Positions 54,701-64,000 of a stretch of DNA of 64,000 nucleotides are shown here, piece by piece (within the stretch, counting starts at the first letter, position 1; each line of letters begins with the position of its first letter). Under the pieces are notes generated by a model. The model saw only the letters and a list, made by a program, of their open reading frames with translations. It had not been told where the DNA came from and did not search any database. This DNA comes from Heliopora coerulea (taxonomy: Eukaryota > Cnidaria > Anthozoa > Scleralcyonacea > Helioporidae), in assembly GCA_030142905.1 (NCBI GenBank), contig JASJOG010000234.1, forward strand, positions 339,001-403,000, in the 5' to 3' direction. A program made the translations under genes and the position numbers.

Positions 54701-57700
54701 GGATAGTAGACGCAGCGGAAAGATACGGGTAACAATTTAAGCTTAAAAAATCATCCGTCGTCACTACGCCATAATACCATTTAACGGAACTAATTTTTTT
54801 TTTCTAATTTTTTTGGAATTGTTTCTCTCAAAAACACTAGTTCATGATTTTCAATTCCGATCTACAGAATTATTTTAAAGAAATTAGAATTCATATTAAA
54901 TTTGCTGTCTGCTACAACAGCTGGAGATGGGAGATTTACGTTTTGACTTTGTTTTTCAAGGTTGGATGAAATCATGTATGGATCATTTACTGTCCAACAC
55001 GGCTATAAAACCAAGGTATGATATCGGATTCTTGAGGTGGAATTAGTGACGCGAATTGGTTGTACCTCACTTTCACTGAGTTAAAGGGAATGTCGAAAGC
55101 AAACGGCTTTTAGGAGGGGTCGAACTTTCGAACCCCATCTGGGAATCGGAAAAATTTCCTGAGGATTTGAGCTGGAAGAAAGTTAGCGTATCATCGATTT
55201 GTTTTTGTTTTTAATATTGGTTAGAATACCAGCCATTTTCAGCTCTGAATCTCAAAAGTCTTAGAACTGAATTTCTGCGGTCTTAGATTTCATGTTTTGC
55301 AACATGTTTCGGAAATTTCCATCTAACTTTCCCTTTTTCTCTTACTACAGCTTTGTGCCAGTGACGTCGTTTTTGCTGTTAGTTCGTTGTTGGAAGATAC
55401 CTCGGTACGAACTCATTATGTCGTATATTTTTTTAATTGAAAAGAATTTAAAACACCAGGAGCTTATTCCCAATAGGGTACACATAAGGTAATTGTCATC
55501 ACTTGTAATTATATGATAGAGCCACAGTGTTTTAAATATTTAGGGATGAATTATCCGATGGACAAAGAAATTAATCTGCATTACTCCTTCCCATTTCCGA
55601 TCAACTTTCTTCTAAGTTCCGTTCCTCTTGGATTTCTTATTTTTCTACCTTCGAGCGTTTTGGTGCAGTATACATATCATGCAAGGTTATGTCACTTAGT
55701 GTTACGTTTCATAGTTTTTCTAAGCTAAAGATGCATCCATTTTGATTTTGTTCAGGACGATACCAAGAGTTTTTCTGATAACTTTTTGGATGCCCTAGAC
55801 TCCCTATCGTGGTCCGCGTAAGTGTACATCCGTTTAGTCGTTGACTTGTAAACGTCCTGGGAAGGAGATTCACAAGAGCTCTGGAGTTTTGTATGGTACA
55901 TGAACAAGGTCACTTTGGACTGTCGCTGGCTTACTTGACATTTTAGTATTAATTGGTTACATTATCTTTGAAAATAGTGGAAGGCTGGCAAACATTTAAT
56001 GGTCTTTTTTAGGTCAGGTTTGGAAAAACTGCAAAACGGATTGGAACTATCGAAGAAGCACGTTAGTATCTCGATTTCTTACTGCTTTAACACCATGTGT
56101 TAGCCTCAAAATTTTAGTGGCTGTTTAGTAATGTAAATTTTGTTGTTTTCTTGTCCTTTAGCTTGTGGCTTTATGGAATCAGGTTCATTCGTTGATCGGC
56201 ATGCATCAAGTGGTGTGTGCTGGACCATTTCTTTATGCTCACGTTCGAGAGGTGAGTTTCGATGTGATTGGTAAGTCTTTGCATGTTACCATGTGTGAAG
56301 GTTCTTTTTCTTTTTATCCGTCAGTCTGACTTTTCGTCTGTCTGTCCTGTTGTTTACCTTACTTTCTGCCGGTCGGTTCTTCCAGATGTTAAAACCAAAT
56401 GGGTCGGGGAACTATTGAAACTTACAGTATAGGAAACTGTATAAAAGGTACCAATTATAAAGATACCAGTACGCTTCGGCAGTTCCCTGACCCTTCTGTC
56501 TTTTTATACACCGCTCAAAACTGCTGACACAGCCCTCTATTTCTATATCTGTTCTTCTGTCTTTTGTGTCACCTTAATGCCCTACGCCTTTAGGTGATAT
56601 TCTGATGAACATCTAATGATCTTCTTGATCCTATCCAATCATATAGGGTGCTCCTGACGTGCAGGTATTTTCCAGGCCAATAAACGTGACCCGTCTCGCG
56701 CGGTTCGTCCTCAGCTCTTACGTCATCATGGTAAGGCAAAGATTTAATTTACCCCTCTCAGTAACAGGCAAACGGTGATCACTTTGTTGAAGTATCGCGT
56801 TGCCCTAAAACTGTAATAACTGATCAGCTATTCTTATGTCTGTTTAGTCGAAGAATAAGAGAGCCGCGACGTTGCCTTTTGTCTTGGCTGCTCCATTCGA
56901 TCCTGAAAAAGGCGAGTTGTTTTTCTGTTGACGTCTGGCGGTTTTGTCGTTGTGCAGGAATATATCGACTGAGAAAGCATAAGTTGTTCTGAACGCTAAA
57001 TGGTAGTTATGAACAATTCGATGGTTGAGAGGTGCCTCCAAAAATCTCACCTGCGTGTTGTTCAAATTTTAGGGACCTGTCTAGTTGTAGGGATCCCACC
57101 AGTCGCCGACGAATCAAGGAAAAAGTAGGTACCAACTTAACTAGAAGTAAACGATTATGGAATGAGGGTGAACATTACATCATGTGTTATCCAAACCAAA
57201 ATCAGGTAGTTTGCCTGACTATAAACTGAGGACAAAAACGTCTTGGAGGTCTGGGCAACGTTTGAAGTGATCCTGATGATCAAATCACTAAAACTATATC
57301 GAAAATCGAAAATTTGTTGACGAAACTCCCAAACTTAAACAATTAAGAGAATTAGATTAGTGTCGTAACGGTAATTTGCCGAACATTTCCGATCTCCTGC
57401 GGCATGACGATGATGACGGTATTATCGTCCAGTCTTTTTCCGGATTGCCAAATCCAACAATTTTCAATGTTTAGCGGATATTGTATCAGAACTGCATGAT
57501 ATTGACGAACAGCCAAGAGAGTTTCGACCAATGAGAAAAGAGGTGTATTTTCGAATGTGTAATATTTGTTTCTGTTTGGCCAGGAACTAGACAGCTGGTT
57601 ATTGTTTTTACCTGTGTATTTTGTGGTTGTTTTTTTAGTTTTCTGGGCAGAGCTTTCGAAATGGCTGCTGAAAAAACAAAAGCTAGGACTCGCTACGATT

Positions 57701-59505
57701 ATTGTGAGCCAACGGGTAAAGTTATTTGTTTCTTAAAAATAAAGACTTGTTTAATGTGGGATTTCAATCGAAATAAAAATCCAAGTTACTGCAAGTGAAC
57801 TTGCGGTAACATGTATAGTCGGATTTTAGCTATATGGTGATGTGTTCTGGGCTTTCGATAAGCTCAAGTTTTCCACTTTTCCTCACCACAAATAAGGGTT
57901 AACTAAAGACTATTAAGATGTCTCTTAAAAATACAAAATTTATAAGCTTCTCGCCAGTAGCCTTGATACTTGAGTGTAAGTGTTGATAAAGGATTAAATA
58001 AGATGTCAGACCTCTTTGTTGTCTCGGAACACATCTAAGAGCTGATTTTTGAGAGCATATGCGTATCCACAAACTAGGAAAGTAAGATTGGTTATGGCCT
58101 TCTTATCTGCGATGCACTTCGGTAATGTATTTATAAGTAAACGAAGAGGCACATGTACAAGAAAGAGACGGTTTTAAGCCGTATCTTTGATCGAAATGTC
58201 GATATTTCAGTCACCTTTTTTAAAAATCACATGATCTGAAGTGTCTGGCCAATTGTGACGGAGTATGAGTGTTTATGTAAAGAACAAAAACTCGTCAAAA
58301 GGATGTCGGATATCTGTTCTTCAGTGCAGGTTAATTGAATCTTTGAAAACAGTTCCTATGAGGTTTGATGTGGTAGCTCGATGTGAACGGATACAAGGCT
58401 GGCTTTGCTTTAAAGCATGAAAACTTAGTGAACTTTTGTGCGTTTCTTAGTTGTAATTCAGGCGCACGTTTGCGCCTGTCAGCGTCTGCAAAACAGGAAG
58501 TGAGGGCGGAGTGATCTCTGCTCATAAATTTTTGCATCTAAGTCATAAATCCATTGAATTTATCGCATTCTACCTGTTTCGCTGGGTTCCAGACGAAGTG
58601 CAAAATGTCGTTGGTTTCTCCAAACTATTTGGGTGTGCAACGCTTTTCATTGATCAAATTCAACGTTAAGGGAATTTGCTAAAAGTATTTTGGAGTAAAG
58701 ATCAATAATCTGAAACTATCAGAATATAGCTTAGAGAGTGTTAGACCCTGTTCACACGATACTGGTACGAAACTGCACCGGTATCAAAATATCACGGTAC
58801 GAACCTGTTCCCACGATTACGGTTTCACATTACGGTTTCAAATCGTAACAGTTAGCATTACGGTTTCATGCTTTTTCATACCGGTACCGTGTGAACGCAA
58901 GGCCTAACCGTAATAATTTCGTTACGGTTTCATTTCGTACCGGTATCGTGTGAACGGGGTCTTAGACGGCCTGTAAAAAAATGCGGAAACTACCGTAACT
59001 CAAAATTGTCGATCCTAAAGTTCCGAGCGAAGGCACTTTGAGGCAAACGTGTCGAAGGACCTTCGCTCGAAACTTTAGGACTATCGGGTTTTGGTTTTGG
59101 TATTTTTTCAACTTTTTTTCCTTTTAAAACGATTTCTTCTCAAGAGAGTCTTTTCCGTCATGGTCAACCTACGCCATTATTGTTCAAGTAGGTAATAGGA
59201 ACTAAGGTTATTTTAAATGCCTGCTCTCGCACGGAATTAAAAAAAGTAGACCGTTAAGAACTGGATTTGACGATATGAACCCACCTTTTTTAATCTTTTC
59301 TCGAATTTTCCAGTAGATGAAGCATTAAGTGAATGCCACAAATTAGCGACTACTAAACGCTACCGTGAGAATATTCTCTAGAGTTGTGTTAACGGTTTAT
59401 GCACATCATAATATTAACACCCTTCTCTTATTTTTTTAAGTGATTGAAGTCAAAAGTGAAGACCGTGGGAAGTTTTTCGATGCTCTGTCCGCACTTTTAG
59501 CCTAA
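48796..59505 (+). CDS. CDC45: CDC45, replication initiation helicase subunit (complete, 25 exons, 561 aa)
   Basis: Subunit of the CMG (Cdc45-MCM-GINS) helicase, nuclear; DHH-phosphoesterase-like fold (family knowledge). Exons: 48796-48846, 49065-49124, 50075-50167, 50293-50387, 50469-50511, 51131-51199, 51517-51582, 51844-51893, 52143-52191, 52603-52664, 52819-52869, 53617-53730, 53890-53961, 54485-54544, 54630-54728, 54961-55015, 55351-55404, 55756-55817, 56013-56061, 56162-56251, 56647-56730, 56848-56911, 57073-57124, 57639-57715, 59441-59505. They sum to 1686 nt; human CDC45 is 566 aa. Matches: MFVERLREEMYDVI, DADALCACKIL, SHRPLDLDNVYN, acidic DEFDEDSDEDEEP (138-150), YYENAFHGTS, LLWWSIVGLTDQ, LRLTLYRHWSLFDSLCHSNY, KRLHEFLAEMGLPL, ASDVVFA, AGPFLYAHV, LVVGIPP, NFLGRAFEMAAE, DALSALLA. 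Intron 22 has a GC donor (aaag/gcgagt). Exons 1-9 and part of 10 are duplicated upstream. Confidence 0.96.
49502..49846. mobile_element. MITE-like element in CDC45 intron 2 (unit 2)
   Basis: Counterpart of 38069-38413 with the same ends. Confidence 0.7.
51225..51411. repeat. Long inverted repeat in CDC45 intron 6 (unit 2)
   Basis: Counterpart of 39806-39991. Arms remain complementary despite independent base changes in each copy (for example ttaacgtaag in unit 1 and ttaacttaag in unit 2). Confidence 0.88.
52975..53108. repeat. (CTTT)n microsatellite in CDC45 intron 11
   Basis: tttctttctctctttctttc runs over about 130 bp. The Ser/Phe-rich ORF across it is an artefact. Confidence 0.92.
58744..58961. 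mobile_element. MITE with TTA target duplication in CDC45 intron 24
   Basis: 218 bp bounded by gaccctgttcacacgatac and its inverse gtatcgtgtgaacggggtc, flanked by TTA on both sides (58741-58743, 58962-58964). Internal repeats of acggtttca. The 3-bp TTA duplication fits PIF/Harbinger-type elements (family assignment inferred). Confidence 0.82.
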
Positions 59506-60874
59506 AAGGTTTTTTGAAACAGGGAATTCAAACTCATCATTCTTTTTCTCACGATATAATGCTACTAAGTTTGCAAAGCTTAAACTTTGACTGAACTATC
59601 TATTAAGGCCAACTGTATGTCTACTTTGCTGAGCATCATTTGCCTGTTTTTCAGGAAAACGAAGTATTTCTTATATGAATAATTCAAAAATTATAAATAC
59701 CTGTAAATACACTTACGTAATGTTCAACTGAAAGAAAAATTTTGTACGATATTTTCACATGCTAATTTTGTGTATCGTGGGAGAGAAGACGACGAGCATT
59801 TGAACATCGAGGCGAATCCGAATTACCAAAAAGTTTGCTTTGCTAAGAAAGACTGAGGCGAAGCTGTGGTGTTTGATTTCAGGGTCAATCTCACGAGTAT
59901 TTGAAATATATTCTCAAATGAACCAATATTTTAAGGAGCAGGATGACGTCTAAGTTGGTTTAATTTGAAGCAATTGGTTGACGTTGGTATCAAAACACTT
60001 TTCGTTAATGGTTTTCCTTTGTATTTTCCTGATGACTTCAAGAAAATATCTTCAAAACTGCATAGGCCAGTTGACAATTTCCCGTCAGAAATGTCTAGCA
60101 AATCAGAAGCAAGCTGTTTATCCCCCTGTTGCGATGGAAAAATATATTCCCGATTCAGTTGGTTCTTTTACTTCAACCACCGCAGATGTGTTGGTAGTGA
60201 TGCGTTTTCCTAACCAATCGGTAATCGATTGTAACGAAAGTAGGGTAAGACTACTTTACCTTGGGCTGGTTAAGTAACGTGGAAAAATTGTTTAAACTGT
60301 TAATTTAAACATAATCCACTGATAGAGTGACTATACAGGGTTAAATTCAAAATTAGCGTTAGCATTTGGTTGAGGGTCAGAATTGTGATCAAGAAAATAA
60401 GTTGTACCTAGTTTAGAATAGCCTCATCCAAGGAAAGAAATACGAGAGTCAGAAATTACCAATGTTGCGAAAACGCGAGAAAAAAACCAAAAAAAAAAAC
60501 CATTTCGGTTTCAGTTCCCCTGACCATTTGACTCTGACCCAGTCTCTCTGAATTTGTTTTCGCGCGAAAAAAATTATTTCATCAACAATCGATTTGATCG
60601 CTCTCTGGTTCGGAGAAGGAAAACAGATTATTGGCAACCCGATACGGTTGTGTTTACACAAATTTTTCTGTAGCCAAAGGAAGTGGTCCTCTTCAAGAAA
60701 GTGCCTGTTATGCAAAGGAATCTCTCTCTGGTCGCTTCTTAACGAGTAACAGCCGAGGCCCAGCAGGTCGCTATGTTGGCCAAAATATATGCGTACAAGT
60801 CAATATTTGTCAATCGAAGTGTGCAGATTGAACTTTCACGGTTTGTGTTGAATCCATGATTTTGGGGATTAACC
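59506..60874. other. Intergenic region downstream of CDC45
   Basis: AT-rich with no convincing coding frame. The overlapping plus frames at 59965-60277 lack recognisable motifs and compete in two registers. An A-rich run is present near 60490. The 5' part of this region is the probable 3'UTR of CDC45. Confidence 0.5.
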
Positions 60875-63800
60875 ATGGAAGGAGTCTGGGATAAACTTGA
60901 TGGCTACACAAAGGTACGAACTCATTGTGCTAATAGCCAAAGCCAAATGATGGTCTCGTTACAACGATTAACGATAACTTAAGATCAACCTGCTGCGTTT
61001 AACACACTTCTTCTTTGACTTTAAATTCGCGGTAGATCTTGTACGGTTCGATGACCGGTCAATAAAAACATTTAGAGATTTTGAAGATCCATTTAAGTTC
61101 ACGAGTACTCTTCTGGTAAAATTATGCTGTAGATTTAAAGTGGTTGCTTTAAACAATTAAAGTGTTATGGTGACTGGTTTTAATGTGCACGCGAAAACTT
61201 TATAAAGTTTGTCCAATTACTTACCTTCATCGACTTCTTTTCATTCCTAATACAGCTAAAAAGAAAAGATAGACTGTCCAAGAGACTTAGCAGAAATAAA
61301 TGGGGGTCGTTTGGCATATCTTTGATGACATCTGAGTTTAGAGTGACATTTCATTTCGCCACGAATTGAAGGGTTCTCGCTTGTGTAATTGTTAAGGTCA
61401 CAGACTGTGAATTTATATTCTTTTCAAATAATTTACGAAACAGAATGCTTGGTCATGCATATAACATAGGTACTATCGTTCTAAAATAATAACTGACTTT
61501 ATCGGGACGTCTACAAAACAAATCTTGGGTATACCTGCTGTTAATGTACGAAAGCCCAACACACTGTATATTGTGTGTGCATTAAATATTCGAGGCACGA
61601 GTGCACAACATGCGGTTTGTAATACTTCATTTAGGAATTCACAGGTTTGAATATAAACTAATGAAAGGATTAAACGTTAATGTTCTTGGACAGGAAAATG
61701 TTTCCGGGATATTTAATTGCAAAGGGAAGGCAACAACTTGGAGCCCTCTGTTTATAGCATAAATGCTTTCATCGTAGCCAACTTCATCCGCATATGTTAA
61801 CGGACTAAGCCACTTAGGAAGATTAATTACCTTAAATGTCTCACACGTAGAAAAACCGTAGCGCGACTTCGGTTTCGACGAGGCTGATAGAACTTGATCG
61901 CTTTCGCTGAAGCAAGCTAACCGTTAGGCAATTGTCTCTTTTTGCATAAACGAAGTCGCTTGAACGCTTCCGATAATTCAAAGTGACTCCGAGGGCTGGT
62001 TACAATAAACACTTGTTGCCAGAGCATGGAGAATTTTCCTCTTCAAATTTGACACCTTAGATGACCTTTGGTTTTAGAGTGACAGTTTGGAAAGCAGTGA
62101 TGACGCAGAAGAGTTTCGAAGAGTTTCAGGACGCAAAAAAATTCCGTCCTTAAGCAGCGAGGTTTGTCGTTTTAATTTGTATATTCACTTGCTTCTAAAC
62201 GAAACTTTAGTGTATCAAGTGAAAGGAATGATTTCACTCACTAAGTCCTGTTACCTTTCTAGAACTCTCTTCCATCGGAAGGTAAGGCCATTTTGGAAAT
62301 TGTTTATCTTTGCACTCATGCATGGGATTACTTGGTCATGAGAGTAATGTTAGTATTAGTTGGAACTGGTGATTGAGTTGTGATTTTTATTGAGCGGTTT
62401 ACTCAAACAGCAGTCATCAGTCAAAGCAGATGAAAACCAGATGAGAGTTTCCAGAACTCTCCAAATGAATTACATGTTGAAGATATTTTTGCCATATGAG
62501 CAACAGTCAACCACTCATTGACAATCTTGGGATTGGCGATTGTGAGTTTACATCTTTAGTCCGTTTACAAAACCTCTACCTGTTTCTGAAATACCAACTG
62601 AGAATCTTGCCTTGCAATGCATTGAGGAACTACCTACCTGATTTTGACTTGCAAATTCAATTAACTTAGTCTGTTAGACAGTGTGTACTTGGACAGGGAA
62701 TTTTAAGATCATTATACAAGGAAACAGTTAATGTGAAGTTGTTATGTCATTAAGTGTAACACTCCCATACCCTATCACCAAAGACCTGTAATAAAATTTG
62801 TATTATAAAATGATTTTTTCACTTTAAAGGTCTAAGCCTGCTTGTATTTCAAACCTTCAATTAATGCAAGTTTGTTTTACATTAAAGATAATATAGAAAG
62901 TGGCAGTGAAAATGTAGAATCAGAAAAGGGAAGCAATCTGCAGGAGAGTTTGCTAAATGAAATGCGAAAAAGTAAATTGCACAACAACAACGAACCAAGG
63001 AATACACAGGATAAGGTTGACCAGATTTCAGCAAACAAAAAGAAACAGAAAGAAGAACTAAGTGAGATGCAAGACAAAGCACAGGTAAATATTCTCAAAA
63101 TACCTGGCCTTGCTACACAGTTAGTAACTAACATAAGCATAAGTGAATCAATTTTTTATTATTCTGATGCAATGAAGAAATTATTTTATGTTCTGGAATA
63201 GGTCATAAGTAGAGGTGCCCGGATGTCAGCTGCCGATGTTCTGTCTTCAATTACCAACACTGAAACAGATTTTGAGGACAGCAATGAAAAGGTAATATAG
63301 ATATTGAATTATCTGCATGGGATACATACTGTCATATTTCTTGCATGCAGGGTCACTTTATGGCATTTCTAGATAGTTTTGCCTTGGCTTGCACCAACCA
63401 ACTTGTTTCCAATGACTTCCTTTCTTTATTCTATCTGGAGATTTCTGCCCATTTGTAGCTATAATATTAACCTGTAACTGACAGAATCTGTGTTCATTAT
63501 CTCTCATAACACCAATTAGCCAGACAATGCATCACCAATTAGCCTTTTGTGCTAGGTGAATTGACCCTTGAATAAATTTTTTCACTTAACTTGTCAAATG
63601 TTCTTTTGATCTTTGTGGAAAAGACAAGAAAACAAAAAAACAAACAAACAAAAAAAACTTGTTTAGTTAGTTTATTGTTTGTATTGTTCCTTTCATTTAG
63701 GAAGAATATTACCTCAAGATACAGTCAGTACATACTGAAAGCAAATCTGTAGAGGTGAGAGTGATATATCAGATAAGTCCATGTCAATATCTATCAGACA

Positions 63801-63972
63801 TAAGAAAACATTGTGTCAAAAGTCAGCAAAACATGATTTCCTTGTTAATGTCCCAAAACAGAACTGTCAAACGTTTGTCTCAATTCTTTTCTGTGCATAC
63901 TTTATGTGGAGGAGGTTCAGTTCATTAATTTTTTTTTTAAATGTATTTTGTTAACAGGGATATTTTCTATAG
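60875..63972 (+). CDS. Unrecognised charged protein, 5' exons of a gene possibly running past the window
   Basis: Exons inferred from splice sites and frame: 60875-60913 (MEGVWDKLDGYTK), 62078-62161, 62263-62281 (19 nt), 62888-63084, 63202-63291, 63701-63754. A final acceptor at 63957 would give only GYF plus Leu and a stop at 63970-63972, so the real next exon may instead lie beyond the window. The product is hydrophilic: an acidic Ser-rich segment (SDSLESSDDAEEFRR), a Lys/Glu/Gln-rich likely coiled coil (KKKQKEELSEMQDKAQ) and a Ser/Thr segment (SAADVLSSITNTETDFEDSNE). No catalytic motif. A candidate extra exon after the acceptor at 61256 reads LKRKDRLSKRLSRNK but has a weak donor, so I left it out. 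I do not recognise the family. The start codon is supported only by context. Confidence 0.5.
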
Positions 63973-64000
63973 TAATTAAAGATAATGGTGCAATTGATGT

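Noticed and set aside
1..64000. Bacterial-type systems such as CRISPR arrays, operons or phage defence islands
   Set aside because: No regularly spaced repeats with unique spacers and no closely packed unspliced genes; the window is plainly intron-rich eukaryotic DNA.

Overview
This is animal nuclear DNA. Its genes are split into many short exons with GT-AG (occasionally GC-AG) introns, the base composition is AT-rich, and the introns are full of short inverted-repeat transposons, tRNA-derived SINE-like pieces, foldback hairpins and microsatellites. The gene content (DRG1, CDC45, DPH7, an F-box/LRR gene, a ZIFL/TetA-like MFS transporter) and the repeat style suggest an invertebrate, most likely a cnidarian such as a coral or anemone. 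The species call is inference. I see no bacterial operons, rRNA or CRISPR array.

Layout: (1) 138-7586 (+), complete DRG1 GTPase, 12 exons, 366 aa, with five long hairpins and a tRNA-like sequence in introns 8-9. (2) 8687-17382 (-), an 18-exon gene for a 687-aa protein combining an RRM, an F-box and leucine-rich repeats; I do not recognise this combination as a named family. (3) 17865-32287 (+), a 16-exon MFS transporter of 569 aa, head-to-head with gene 2. (4) 32619-52632, a tandem segmental duplication. Unit 1 (about 32619-41253) and unit 2 (41254-52632) each carry a small ORF, a minus-strand gene of unknown family, an intronless DPH7 gene (-) and the start of CDC45 (+). The junction cuts CDC45 exon 10, so unit 1 holds a truncated CDC45 and unit 2 runs into the complete CDC45 (48796-59505, 25 exons, 561 aa). 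Unit 2 also gained a decayed, 5'-truncated Ty3/gypsy element (44096-47055), itself split by a SINE-like insert. (5) From 60875 (+), the start of an unrecognised coiled/charged protein gene that runs toward or past the window end.

Functional links: CDC45 (replicative helicase) and DPH7 (diphthamide synthesis on eEF2) share a short divergent promoter of under 300 bp, and both copies of that promoter are present. DRG1 and DPH7 are both translation-linked, but I see no evidence of a dedicated pathway. Exon models were built by hand: I required reading-frame continuity at every junction, and total lengths came out divisible by three for DRG1, the RRM/F-box/LRR gene, the MFS gene and CDC45.
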